This document shows positions 43,422 through 51,947 of a DNA stretch of 64,000 nt, piece after piece. Both the position numbers and the translations under genes were made by a program. Positions within the stretch are counted from its first letter, which is position 1, and every line of letters begins with the position of its first letter. The notes beneath the pieces are model-generated. The model did no database searches. It saw only the letters and a list, made by a program, of their open reading frames with translations, and was not told the origin of the DNA. Source of the stretch: SG-bin7 sp964498095 (GTDB lineage: Bacteria; Bdellovibrionota; Bdellovibrionia; Bdellovibrionales; SG-bin7); contig CAZCFY010000018.1 of assembly GCA_964498095.1 (NCBI GenBank), positions 1-64,000 on the forward strand, given 5' to 3'.

Positions 43422-43835
43422 CTAGTAAAGCGCGGTATTGAAGGAAGCGATGCCCTGTTTTTCAACGAGCTTCCAGTAGGAATCTTTATGAAAAATCTTA
43501 TCGCCTTTGAACTCAAGCAAGTCACATCCTTGGACTTCAATCCGCTCTCCGTCGGATCGCGTACCGGTTAAGAGCCATTGCGAACATCCGCGGTTCCCGC
43601 TGACAAAGTGCCGATCATTTCCGTAGTGGACATCTGGCAATCCGGAAAAGCGAGTTGCCAGTCCATCGCGAACTTCTTTTTTGCCCCTATACCGCTGCCC
43701 TCTGAACTCAGGTCCACGCGGCATATCGAAGATGCAGTCTTCGCAAAAAAAATCCATGATCGCATCGAGATCATGGCGATTGAAAGCCTCTAGAAAGGCT
43801 TTCAAGATTTCCACTGTGGGTTGTTTTAGGCTCAT
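43422..43835 (-). CDS. SnoaL-like / NTF2-fold protein
   Basis: A 137-residue protein with the cone-shaped NTF2 fold: FLEAFNRHDLDAIMDFFCEDCIFDMP at the N-terminus, GKKEVRDGLATRFSGLPDVHYGNDRHFV in the middle and CDLLEFKGDKIFHKDSYWKL at the end. Members are often enzymes or binding proteins for small hydrophobic molecules, and the activity cannot be predicted. 196 bases separate it from the exported-protein gene, with nothing recognisable in the gap. Confidence 0.8.
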   Translation of the reverse strand: MSLKQPTVEILKAFLEAFNRHDLDAIMDFFCEDCIFDMPRGPEFRGQRYRGKKEVRDGLATRFSGLPDVHYGNDRHFVSGNRGCSQWLLTGTRSDGERIEVQGCDLLEFKGDKIFHKDSYWKLVEKQGIASFNTALY

Positions 43836-43973
43836 ATTTTGATCTTCTACTAAAAGTCTTCAGAAGCAAAGCAACTCAGTTGACGCATATGCCCCCGGAT
43901 TGTCGAATCCAGATATGCCAAAATGAAAAAATATATTTTGATTGTAACTACTTTTGCGACACAATCTACGCAT

Positions 43974-44390
43974 TTACTGCACATTTTCCGTCCCCTTAGT
44001 GTTGGGCTGAGGACCCACGATCAAGGGGTTAAACGAGAGGTGGACACGGTCTTTGGCGAAGATACTTCCGATTGATATTAAGTCCAGTGGCCACCACTTA
44101 TTTTCTTTCTTGCCTAAAACCATGTACATGGTGTCTTCCAAGTCGCTGGACTCCATAATTTCTTCAGAGATGGGAACTTGATTAATTTTTTCGCCAGTTT
44201 CCAGTTTTAGGTTCATATAAATTGGCGTCATTCGCGTGATTGTAACCAAACCCTCATAAGTTCGGTCGAACTGAGTTGGGTCTTTTACTAATAAATTAAA
44301 TTTTGGATCGATAACTTCAGACAAATACCCGTTCCAAGCATCAAATAACTTATCTTTTCTAGTATCTTCGCTTTGAAATGTTTTTTTCAT
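43974..44390 (-). CDS. Protein of unknown function
   Basis: A 138-residue soluble protein. The start at 44390 has AAAAGGAG upstream; the frame is open 10 codons further. The sequence has no signal or membrane segment and no domain I recognise. Features are the acidic/hydrophobic block YEGLVTITRMTPIYMNLKLETGE and SSDLEDTMYMVLGKKENKWWPLDLISIG. Confidence 0.55.
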   Translation of the reverse strand: MKKTFQSEDTRKDKLFDAWNGYLSEVIDPKFNLLVKDPTQFDRTYEGLVTITRMTPIYMNLKLETGEKINQVPISEEIMESSDLEDTMYMVLGKKENKWWPLDLISIGSIFAKDRVHLSFNPLIVGPQPNTKGTENVQ

Positions 44391-44525
44391 GGTAACTCCT
44401 TTTTTTGCGATTTGATGCAAATTTATCTCTACGGTTTAAGAGTGATAAATCTCTATTAAGAGAAGGCATCCGATATTGGCCGGACTATTTTCTCTTTCGG
44501 GGTTCAGACCTAGACCTGAAATCGA

Positions 44526-44657
44526 ATGAGCAGATTCAGCAAGAAGAGTCAGCCAAGAGAGCAAAATAAATTTTCTTTAACGACTACGGCTCAAGTTATC
44601 TATCAAGAAGACTTCGTTTCGCCGCCAGGAACGTTTCCGGAAGAACATGATGAATAA
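44526..44657 (+). CDS. Possible 43-residue small ORF
   Basis: ATG at 44526 to TAA at 44657 gives MSRFSKKSQPREQNKFSL and ends DFVSPPGTFPEEHDE. The composition is protein-like but there is no Shine-Dalgarno and a frame this long is expected by chance fairly often. It is the only coding candidate in the 282-base gap 44391-44672. Confidence 0.2.
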   Translation: MSRFSKKSQPREQNKFSLTTTAQVIYQEDFVSPPGTFPEEHDE

Positions 44658-44672
44658 GCGCTTAGTTCAAAC

Positions 44673-44975
44673 CTATTTGTTCTTTGAACAAGCGATGTTT
44701 TCGGCTTTACAAAAAGAGATGACAGTTTTGTCGCGGCAGCGGGCGAGGACTTCGGTTTTGGCCTCTTCTTCAGTTTTTCCTAGAGCTGAAAATTTATTGC
44801 CCATCGATTCTAATTTGCAGTTATAGGGAGAAATAATTTTGGGCGTTCCTCCTGACCAATCTACCATTTTGGTTTCTTGTTCTTTTTGTTCGTTGGGGTT
44901 AACCACCTTCATCCCCGCGCAACCGGCGAGCGCTAAAACAAAAACTACCACCGAAAAAGAAATAAAATGAGTCAT
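44673..44975 (-). CDS. Small lipoprotein
   Basis: A 100-residue lipoprotein with lipobox LALAGCAG (Cys at residue 19). The mature part contains NCKLESMGNKFSALGKTEEEAKTEVLARC and further Cys. AGGAGA precedes the ATG. The pattern of a lipoprotein with repeated K/E-rich helix and 4 Cys is seen in envelope proteins of Bdellovibrio relatives; the function is unknown. Confidence 0.65.
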   Translation of the reverse strand: MTHFISFSVVVFVLALAGCAGMKVVNPNEQKEQETKMVDWSGGTPKIISPYNCKLESMGNKFSALGKTEEEAKTEVLARCRDKTVISFCKAENIACSKNK

Positions 44976-45189
44976 GATTTCTCCTATTTTAAGAGGATCA
45001 CATCACCAAATTTCCCGGTCAAGTTAAGGTCAGTCTATAAGACCTAAGTCGAACGCAAATTCCGGGGAATTAGACCCTGGCATTGGCGGGAATTTTAGGA
45101 CTAAAAAAAACAAAAAACCTATTCTTTGACTGATTAGACACAGAAAAACTACTCTCGCGCTCGAGAAACCAATTTTAAAGGGAGGAAAC

Positions 45190-45636
45190 ATGAAAACATT
45201 AGTTCTGATTTTAATGGCGCTTGGTTTTAGCGGGCGTGCCGACGTTAACATTGCCGCCGATCACGCGATAATTTACAAAAAAGAATTAAAATGGATGCCG
45301 GCACCTAGTGCGTTACCTAAAGGTGCGGAGGTGGCAGTTCTCCATGGAGACCCATCCAAGGCCGAAGAGTTTACGATGCGCTTAAAAATCCCCGCCAATT
45401 TTACGATTGCGCCTCATCATCATCCCGGCGAAGAGCACTTGACCGTACTCGAGGGGACACTGTTTTTTGGCGCGGGAGAAAAGCTTGATCAGCGCGTGGT
45501 TAAGAGTCTAGAAGTTGGAGACTTTGTAATTATGAAACCCGGCACAAAACATTTTGTGATGTCCAAGGGTTCCCCGGTTATAATTCAAATTCATGGTATT
45601 GGGCCCTGGGGAATCACGTATGTGAACGCTCAATAA
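45190..45636 (+). CDS. Exported cupin-domain protein
   Basis: A 148-residue protein with a short N-terminal signal (MKTLVLILMALGFSGRA). Cupin motif 1 is APHHHPGEEHLTVLEG and motif 2 PGTKHFVMS, giving His/Glu metal ligands. AGGGAGG precedes the start. Members of this type (DUF4437-like) are periplasmic single-cupin proteins of unknown substrate. The 3' end overlaps the convergent thiolase by 23 bases. Confidence 0.85.
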   Translation: MKTLVLILMALGFSGRADVNIAADHAIIYKKELKWMPAPSALPKGAEVAVLHGDPSKAEEFTMRLKIPANFTIAPHHHPGEEHLTVLEGTLFFGAGEKLDQRVVKSLEVGDFVIMKPGTKHFVMSKGSPVIIQIHGIGPWGITYVNAQ

Positions 45637-46900
45637 TTGCCGCTACACCCATGCCACCGGCCGTGCAGATACTAATAAGTCCACGGCCGTTGCCTTTTTG
45701 TGCAAGCATTTTCGCTAATGTTGTGAGTATGCGTGAACCTGTCGCCGCAAAAGGGTGGCCCAGTGCCACGCTGCCGCCATTAACGTTGAGTTTATTAAAA
45801 TCAATTGAGCCAAGCGGCTTTTCTAATCCCAGACGGTTGCGGCAGTACTCGACGGAGTTCCAAGCTTTAAGAGTGCAGAGCACTTGGCCCGCGAACGCTT
45901 CGTGAATTTCGTAAAAATCAAAATCTTGCAAAGACAATCCGTTTCGCACCAGCAACTCTTTGACAGCAATAGTTGGCGCCATCAGCAGGCCTTCGCCGCC
46001 AACAAAATCAACGGCACTCACCTGGGCATCAACTAAATAGGCCAAAACCGGAATTCCCAATTTTTTTGCCCAGTCCTCTGTTGCTAGCAAAGTGACGGCA
46101 GCGCCATCAGATAGAGGCGTGCTGTTTCCGGCGGTCAATGTTCCCCGGCCAGAAAAATCAAAGGCGGGCTTTAACGACGAGAGTTTTTCGCTACTTGTGT
46201 CGGCACGCACAATGGCGTCTTTATTTAGACCTTTAAAATTAATGACCAAATCTTGGAAGAAACCCGCGCTGTAAGCGCGGGCGGCAGATTTATGGCTTTT
46301 TAAGGCCAGCTCATCTTGTTCATGGCGAGGGATTTTCCACTCTTGAACCATCTTTTCACAGTGTTCACCCATGGAAAGTCCCGTCTTAGGTTCGCGCACG
46401 GCCGGCGCTTGCGGCTTTAAATCCACTAAGCGTAACCGGCTGATCGCCTGCAGGCGATCAGCAAGAGATTTCGCACCAACAACTTGCATCCACTTTTGGG
46501 CAAAGGTACGGCTAAAAGTGAGTGGGATATCACTATTAGTATCGGTTCCACCGGCAATACCACTTTCGATTTGTCCCGCCGAAATTTTTATTCCAATGTG
46601 GATTGCAGCTTCTAAACTCGTCCCGCAGGCGCGCTGGACATTGTAGGCGGGAGTTGTGGGGTGAAGCCCGCTGTCTAAGACGGATTCCCGCGCTAAATTC
46701 CAATCCGTGGAATGAGTGATAAGTGCCCCTAGGGCGACATCGCCTAAGACTTTTCCCTGGAGATTATATTTTCTAACAAGGTCGCTTAAAACCGCTGTTA
46801 ACAATTCTTGATTTGTAACTCCCTGATAGTGTGTAAAGGATTTAACAAAGGGCGTACGGGAGCCGCCAAGTATTGCGACTTTTTTGCCTAGGTTTTTCAT
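45614..46900 (-). CDS. Acetyl-CoA acyltransferase (thiolase)
   Basis: A 428-residue thiolase, FadI/FadA type. NVQRACGTSLEAAIH carries the nucleophilic Cys near residue 92, HEAFAGQ and the NVNGGSVALGHPFAATGSRI block hold the catalytic His residues, and CTAGGMGVAAI carries the second Cys. It cleaves 3-ketoacyl-CoA in beta-oxidation or condenses acetyl-CoA. It follows the thioesterase by 8 bases and a TetR gene, suggesting fatty-acid control. Confidence 0.93.
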   Translation of the reverse strand: MKNLGKKVAILGGSRTPFVKSFTHYQGVTNQELLTAVLSDLVRKYNLQGKVLGDVALGALITHSTDWNLARESVLDSGLHPTTPAYNVQRACGTSLEAAIHIGIKISAGQIESGIAGGTDTNSDIPLTFSRTFAQKWMQVVGAKSLADRLQAISRLRLVDLKPQAPAVREPKTGLSMGEHCEKMVQEWKIPRHEQDELALKSHKSAARAYSAGFFQDLVINFKGLNKDAIVRADTSSEKLSSLKPAFDFSGRGTLTAGNSTPLSDGAAVTLLATEDWAKKLGIPVLAYLVDAQVSAVDFVGGEGLLMAPTIAVKELLVRNGLSLQDFDFYEIHEAFAGQVLCTLKAWNSVEYCRNRLGLEKPLGSIDFNKLNVNGGSVALGHPFAATGSRILTTLAKMLAQKGNGRGLISICTAGGMGVAAIIERSHT

Positions 46901-46908
46901 TGTTCACC

Positions 46909-47319
46909 TCACTTCTCTAATCCCAAAGCAGCAAGCCATGGTCGGGTGGGAGTAATAAGCTTTCTTGCATTTAAATCAAATAGTCCAAATGTAAAAGTAG
47001 CTTCGGCATAAGTATTCCCCGCAGTATCTTCGATCCATTGTTTAAGCTTCGAAATTTTTCCATCAAGAGAAAGCATTTGTGTTTTAATAGAAACTTCTTG
47101 CCGCAAGCGTAATTCTTTTAGAAATTTTAATTGCACCTCAAGAATAACGGGGCCGTGTCCTGTTTCTTTAATTTGCTTCATCCCATATCCGCCACTAGTA
47201 ACAATTTCCCACCGCGCTTCTTCGAAAACCGCAAGATAGGTGGCGTTGTTGACGTGGCCAAAAGTGTCTAGATGACTTTCGCGAATAGTAAGTGGATAGG
47301 AAAAAGTTTTTGCGCTCAT
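46909..47319 (-). CDS. Acyl-CoA thioesterase (4HBT hotdog fold)
   Basis: A 136-residue hotdog-fold protein. TIRESHLDTFGHVNNATYLAVFEEARWEI at the N-terminus carries the catalytic Asp of the 4-hydroxybenzoyl-CoA-thioesterase type. It hydrolyses acyl-CoA. It sits between tetR and the thiolase, 9 bases before each, as one operon. Confidence 0.88.
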   Translation of the reverse strand: MSAKTFSYPLTIRESHLDTFGHVNNATYLAVFEEARWEIVTSGGYGMKQIKETGHGPVILEVQLKFLKELRLRQEVSIKTQMLSLDGKISKLKQWIEDTAGNTYAEATFTFGLFDLNARKLITPTRPWLAALGLEK

Positions 47320-47328
47320 AATTTAAAC

Positions 47329-47913
47329 CTAATTTGTCTTTCCTTTTAAGAGTCCCTTTATTACATTTCTTCCAATACTCATAATTACGTCATTCTCACC
47401 ACTAACGCGCGAAATTTGCAAACCGCCTTGTGCAGCCGCCATTATTGTCTCTACTTGGGTCTCTATGGCCCCAGATTTTGTAAATTCATTGGCTTTGCGA
47501 CCAGCTAAAATAACTTTTGTCAGCCACTGTCGTTGCGCATCCTGCAGTTCTTTTAACCCTTGGCGGACGAGAGTGGATATAACATTCCACTCCGCGCAAA
47601 AAACTCCGCCCAAACAGATTTTCCTTCCTTCACAGCTTAAATCCGTAAACATAAAGAAGTAATTTTCTAGCTTTTTCACATGCGAGGGTTCGCTGTCTTG
47701 CTTTTCGGCCCATTCTGTAAATTTAACTCTGTATTTTGTAAGTAGGGCGTGGGCGAGATCTTCTTTTGTGGCGAAGTGATGATGGATGCTGGCTTTGCGT
47801 ATTCCAAGTTTGTCAGAGAGGTCTTGATAGCTAAACGCGGAGTAGCCACGGGTTTGAATGAGTTCTGCCGCTGCTTTAATTATTTGTTCTTTAGGCTCAC
47901 TTAATCTTGCCAT
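47329..47913 (-). CDS. TetR-family transcriptional regulator
   Basis: A 194-residue repressor. The HTH KEQIIKAAAELIQTRGYSAFSYQDLSDKLGIRKASIHHHFATKEDL (residues 8-53) is typical; the C-terminal ligand-binding domain follows. The ATG at 47913 lies 8 bases after a TATAAT box, so its mRNA is probably leaderless. It is first in an operon with a thioesterase and thiolase, so an acyl-CoA or fatty acid is the likely inducer (inference). Confidence 0.93.
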   Translation of the reverse strand: MARLSEPKEQIIKAAAELIQTRGYSAFSYQDLSDKLGIRKASIHHHFATKEDLAHALLTKYRVKFTEWAEKQDSEPSHVKKLENYFFMFTDLSCEGRKICLGGVFCAEWNVISTLVRQGLKELQDAQRQWLTKVILAGRKANEFTKSGAIETQVETIMAAAQGGLQISRVSGENDVIMSIGRNVIKGLLKGKTN

Positions 47914-47921
47914 ATTCAGGT

Positions 47922-47951
47922 ATTATACCTACTAGTAGGTAGGTTTGTCAA
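47922..47951 (-). promoter_or_regulatory. Promoter of the tetR operon
   Basis: On the minus strand TTGACA (47951-47946), an 18-base spacer and TATAAT (47927-47922) form a strong sigma-70 promoter. The operator palindrome fills most of the spacer. Confidence 0.85.
47926..47941. promoter_or_regulatory. TetR operator palindrome
   Basis: TACCTACTAGTAGGTA is a perfect 16-bp palindrome within the tetR promoter, between -35 and -10. Binding would block the operon, so autorepression by the TetR protein is very likely. Confidence 0.8.
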
Positions 47952-48033
47952 ATTAGCCATAAGTGACTGTAAGTTATAGGGTTTAGGAGAATGACGTTGA
48001 CACCTTATGAGATTAAGCTAAACCTTTGAGGGC

Positions 48034-48690
48034 ATGCGCAAACTCCTTTCTGGTATCATAGATTTTAGAAAGAACGTGAGGCCCCAACGGTTAGAAACGT
48101 TCGCGCGGTTAGCAAATGGCCAGACGCCAGACGTGCTTTTTGTCGCGTGCTCTGATAGCCGGGTGGCACCAAATTGGTTTGCATCGACCGATCCCGGAGA
48201 CCTTTTTGTTATTCGTAATGTCGGTAATATGGTGCCCCCTTGTGGTGATCATAATCACTCCGTTGCTGCGGGGATTGAATTTTCTATTAGTAATTTAAAA
48301 ATTTCGGACATTGTAATTTGCGGCCACTCGGGTTGCGGTGCCATCCACGCGATGGCAACGGGAATTGATAATGTGAAAAGTGATCATCTCAAAGTCTGGT
48401 TGGAAACTGGAAGGCCCGCGCTTAAGTTTCCGGAAAGTAAAATTAAGTTCGATGAGGGCTTATCCGCTGAGGACCGTTTGTCGCAATGTAATGTTCTCCA
48501 GCAAATCGAACACTTAAAAACCTACCCTATCATCAAAGAAAAATTACGCAAAAAGGAAGTCAAAATTCACGGATGGTGGTTTGAAATTCCACTCGGCAAC
48601 GTCTATGCCTTCGATTCAAAATCTAAGAAGTTTTTAATCATTGACGAAGAAGTGGCTGCGGCGGAGCTTAGTCGCGAGAGTTCCGACTAA
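48034..48690 (+). CDS. Beta-carbonic anhydrase
   Basis: A 218-residue zinc enzyme that hydrates CO2. VACSDSRVAPNWF has the first zinc Cys and the Asp-Arg dyad, and ICGHSGCGAIHAM has the His and second Cys, so the complete type I site is present. GDLFVIRNVGNMVPP is the other signature. Start ATG with TGAGG nearby. Confidence 0.94.
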   Translation: MRKLLSGIIDFRKNVRPQRLETFARLANGQTPDVLFVACSDSRVAPNWFASTDPGDLFVIRNVGNMVPPCGDHNHSVAAGIEFSISNLKISDIVICGHSGCGAIHAMATGIDNVKSDHLKVWLETGRPALKFPESKIKFDEGLSAEDRLSQCNVLQQIEHLKTYPIIKEKLRKKEVKIHGWWFEIPLGNVYAFDSKSKKFLIIDEEVAAAELSRESSD

Positions 48691-48896
48691 AAACACGATT
48701 TTTGTCACTTTGTAGGGGAAATAGACATTTTTTAATCTTAAGAATTTCCAGCTTCTTTCGCCTAAGCTGCTGATTTTAAAATTAGATTCTCTATAATTCG
48801 AAATCCCGACTGTTTTTTATAACTTTCTCTCTTTTTTGGCAGAGATTACTTCTTTGGCATTGGTGGTGCTTATCATGGTCATGCCGAGGAGGCCGT

Positions 48897-49673
48897 ATGA
48901 AGAAATTGGTTTTAGTTTATATGTTGGCATTTAATCAGTTAGTTGGTTCCGTTGCCATTGCCCAAGAGACAACGACGAATATGGACCTTCAGGGGAATTT
49001 AGGATTGTTCTTTTCGGGTGAGTTCTTGGGGAATCCTGTGGCAAGGGACCTTCATGACTTACTGAAAAAGGTACACGACGATTTTAGTAATGACATGGAG
49101 AAAATTGCAGGCGAAGCCGTTGCCGCCATAAATGCAGCAGGGTCCGAGGCAGAAAAGACGCAGTTGCAGGAGATCATCGCCAACAAAATCGCCAACATTA
49201 CCTATGGGACCCACAGATTAATTAGCGGCTTAATCGAAAAAGAAGAGAATCGTCGTCTCCTATCCGGTTTTACTATTACTAATTCAGAGAAATTTTTAGC
49301 GAGCCTAAGAGCAATAAATCACTCCATTTTAGCTGAGGGGATGATGCTTGTCCCAGCCAAATATACGGCGGCAGAAAAAAATGTTTTATTGGATACGAGT
49401 AAGGCTTATTACCGAGCGGGTGGTTTTGAGCGGGGAATTCGTAAAATGCGCAATGGTACACTTTCCTTTTGTTTTTCGGCTGAAATCAAAAAATATATTA
49501 CAACCATTCCCGCATTATTTTGGGGTGTGAGCTGTATAACTGTGGCTGGCGCTCTTGGTATTGGCACCATGCCGTTAACGGCAACGGGAATTTTGATAGA
49601 GGAAAAAATTATAGAGATGACCGCGGACAAGATACTTATTAAAGCCACGGCTGAGCAATTTAGAGTTCCATAA
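48897..49673 (+). CDS. Exported protein with C-terminal hydrophobic hairpin
   Basis: A 258-residue protein with signal peptide (MKKLVLVYMLAFNQLVGSVAIA). A helix-rich middle (about 30-200) is followed by a hydrophobic stretch (IPALFWGVSCITVAGALGIGTMPLTATGILI) and a short charged tail. CGAGGAGG precedes the ATG. No family recognised. The 206 bases upstream hold a presumed promoter and nothing else visible. Confidence 0.6.
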   Translation: MKKLVLVYMLAFNQLVGSVAIAQETTTNMDLQGNLGLFFSGEFLGNPVARDLHDLLKKVHDDFSNDMEKIAGEAVAAINAAGSEAEKTQLQEIIANKIANITYGTHRLISGLIEKEENRRLLSGFTITNSEKFLASLRAINHSILAEGMMLVPAKYTAAEKNVLLDTSKAYYRAGGFERGIRKMRNGTLSFCFSAEIKKYITTIPALFWGVSCITVAGALGIGTMPLTATGILIEEKIIEMTADKILIKATAEQFRVP

Positions 49674-49675
49674 AT

Positions 49676-50242
49676 TCAGCCGCGAATCTTAAAAAACCGG
49701 CGATACAAAATTTCGCCGGCCATGTAGATAACGAGGATAATAAAAATCCCGACACTCTTTAAAAAGGCCCAGGCCTCGGTTGACCAATAGAGTGCGGCCC
49801 ATGTAGCAAGGCCGCTAAGAAAAAAGAAAACAAAGCTTAAGCGCGTATTCATGGCGCCAAAAAGCGTGACTGCGGCGGGTGGCAAATTTGGGTTTTGTTT
49901 GGCGGCCATTGCTAAAAGTAACGGCTTTTTTAGTAGGGAGGAGCCAAGTAAAATTCCCGCAAAAGAAAATAAAAATATCGCCGGTTGCAGCTTAAACCAG
50001 ACACCATCCGCGGAGATCAAAGAAAGAGCCCCTAATCCTAAAACTAAAAAGTTAGAAAACCAGGTTACGCCGGAAACTTTTTTTAACTTTAACTTTTCAT
50101 AGATAACTTCGCCCACGCCAAAAAACATACCGGCAATTGTGCCCCAAATGACGCCATACTTTTCTTCGACCACCGCAAAGGCTATCACTGGCAAAATTCC
50201 GCCAAAGAGCAGCATAAGAAACTGGGATTTAGATTTCTGCAT
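49676..50242 (-). CDS. Intracellular septation protein A / YciB-like membrane protein
   Basis: A 188-residue inner-membrane protein with about five helices. FGGILPVIAFAVVEEKYGVIWGTIAGM, the short loop with YEKLKLKKVSGVTWF, and WAALYWSTEAWAFLKSVGIFI match the YciB/VC0807-like family, linked to envelope integrity and septation. Convergent with the exported-protein gene, separated by 2 bases. Confidence 0.75.
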   Translation of the reverse strand: MQKSKSQFLMLLFGGILPVIAFAVVEEKYGVIWGTIAGMFFGVGEVIYEKLKLKKVSGVTWFSNFLVLGLGALSLISADGVWFKLQPAIFLFSFAGILLGSSLLKKPLLLAMAAKQNPNLPPAAVTLFGAMNTRLSFVFFFLSGLATWAALYWSTEAWAFLKSVGIFIILVIYMAGEILYRRFFKIRG

Positions 50243-50296
50243 TTACTTAAATCTACTAGACTTGTTCAATTAAAGCCAGTAGGAGATACTCGCTTT

Positions 50297-50905
50297 ATGA
50301 AAATTAAATTGTTAGTTTTTCATTTGATGGTTTTCTTCGTGTCTTCAGCGCCGGCAAAGAAGTTTGGCCCAGGCGACTTGCCGTGGACCGCGAAACTCAA
50401 GGATAAAGGCGTCGAGGTTTTAAGTGTTTGCGGAAACTCGGAAATTCAGGTTAACAAGAAATCGCTGGCGAAAAACTTTGTATTAGGAAATCCGCCCCGT
50501 GGCTTGGTGTTTTCGGATCTTATTGGTCACGAGGATTATTTGGAGATTTTAAAAAATTACAATCTTGAAGGCGCTAAAGAATCCTTAAAGACAAAATTTG
50601 AAAAGACACATTTGTGGCTCGTAAATTCGGACTCAGGCATTGAGGACCTCGGGGGGCCAACAAAAATCGAATTGCCATTTTCAGCATCAGTTAAGGATTG
50701 TGTCGAAGGCGCGCCTTCTGCAACGGGACTTGATTGCCGCGGTAATGCTGGTTGCTGTTTTGAAAAGTTTCGGGGACCCATAATTTACTGGGGCAAAAAC
50801 AGCGAATACAAGCTTCTCTACTCACCGGATCCGAGCGTGCGCCTAAAAGCTCCCGGTGAGAAAAAACACCGCTATTGTAATATTCAGGAGAAAATCGAAA
50901 TCTAA
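50297..50905 (+). CDS. Exported protein of unknown function
   Basis: A 202-residue protein with a signal peptide (MKIKLLVFHLMVFFVSSAPA). Five to six Cys in the C-terminal half (DCRGNAGCCFEKFRG, RYCNIQ) suggest disulfides. No domain recognised. AGTAGGAGATA is upstream of the ATG. Divergent from the YciB-like gene. Confidence 0.6.
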   Translation: MKIKLLVFHLMVFFVSSAPAKKFGPGDLPWTAKLKDKGVEVLSVCGNSEIQVNKKSLAKNFVLGNPPRGLVFSDLIGHEDYLEILKNYNLEGAKESLKTKFEKTHLWLVNSDSGIEDLGGPTKIELPFSASVKDCVEGAPSATGLDCRGNAGCCFEKFRGPIIYWGKNSEYKLLYSPDPSVRLKAPGEKKHRYCNIQEKIEI

Positions 50906-51077
50906 GCGCGGTGACGGCCGCAGCATTCGTGGCCTAATTCCCCATGGATAAAATCCTAAATGCCTCAGCTCATCCGTTTCAATTCTCTAATTCTACTAAA
51001 ATCCCAGAGTTTGCGGCATGATACTTGCCTCTTCCTGATTATGAAGTTTTCTATAACTCACTTTTAAGGGGAGCATT

Positions 51078-51884
51078 ATGTATACTCACATGAGAAAATA
51101 TTTTTTGACATTTACAGTGATGTTTTGGAGCTACACGGTTTTTGCCGCAGAACCAAACACTCGTACCGAAACGGAAATTAGAACAGAATCGTCCGATGCT
51201 GAAACACGTCCTGACACGATGATGGATGCAACGACAGCGCCGACAACTCCTGAGGCCACCACGGAAATCCCACCCACGACAACAGAGACTAACCGCCGCT
51301 CGACTATGGTGCGCACAGTTACTGAAACCGATCCCGTTCCGCCGAGTGGCTTTTACCTTGAGCCCGGTATTACCTATGAAAATTTAGATACTAACATTTC
51401 CTGGCCAGCGCCATATAGTGGTTCGTCGGGAACGGTTAGGGGTGCGGGCTTGATGGCGCGACTTGGTTTTCACGCCAACCAAACTATTTTTTTAGCCTTT
51501 GACGGCCGCTACGTTAAACCCACTTTTGATGACTCCGCGACAAATGTATATACTGATTCTTCACTCTACGATTACGGTCCGGTTCTGGGAGCGCAAGTTC
51601 CTTATCGTGGTATGCGCGTCTGGGGGCAATACATAATGGGGGGCACTCTCGACACGGATGAGCGCAATGGTCTTGATTACCGTTTTGATAATAGTCAAGG
51701 GTACCGCGTCGGACTGGGTATGCACATCAGAGCCATTAGTTTAAATCTGGAATATCAAGATTTAACTTATGATACTAATATTCAAGGTAGTAGCACGGCC
51801 TTTGCTCCGAATGTTTCCTTTTCAAATGCGGATCTAGTGACTAGGGGTTTAATCCTAAGTTTAACTTTCCCACTGAGCATTTAA
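51078..51884 (+). CDS. OmpA/OmpW-like outer-membrane beta-barrel protein
   Basis: A 268-residue exported protein (start at ATG 51078 or 51090). After a signal peptide there is a Thr/Glu-rich linker (about residues 26-90) and then an eight-strand-type barrel: FYLEPGITYENLD, GLMARLGFHANQTIFLAFDGRYV, LGAQVPYRGMRVWGQYIMG and GYRVGLGMHIRAISLNLEYQDL. The ending LILSLTFPLSI fits barrel proteins. AAGGGGAG lies upstream. The linker is unusually Thr-rich. Confidence 0.75.
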   Translation: MYTHMRKYFLTFTVMFWSYTVFAAEPNTRTETEIRTESSDAETRPDTMMDATTAPTTPEATTEIPPTTTETNRRSTMVRTVTETDPVPPSGFYLEPGITYENLDTNISWPAPYSGSSGTVRGAGLMARLGFHANQTIFLAFDGRYVKPTFDDSATNVYTDSSLYDYGPVLGAQVPYRGMRVWGQYIMGGTLDTDERNGLDYRFDNSQGYRVGLGMHIRAISLNLEYQDLTYDTNIQGSSTAFAPNVSFSNADLVTRGLILSLTFPLSI

Positions 51885-51899
51885 AAGCGATGTCGTGAA

Positions 51900-51934
51900 G
51901 GGAGAGTGCATTGGGCATTCTCCCCATTTTTTAT
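51900..51934 (+). terminator. Rho-independent terminator
   Basis: Stem GGGAGAGTGC/GCATTCTCCC (10 bp, one G-U) with a 5-base loop, followed by CATTTTTTATT. It closes the beta-barrel gene 15 bases after its stop. Confidence 0.85.
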
Positions 51935-51947
51935 TTGGAGTGTTTAG

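Noticed and set aside
43923..44074. Possible small plus-strand ORF starting MKKYILIVTT
   Set aside because: Mostly antisense to the 138-residue gene, which has a better Shine-Dalgarno.
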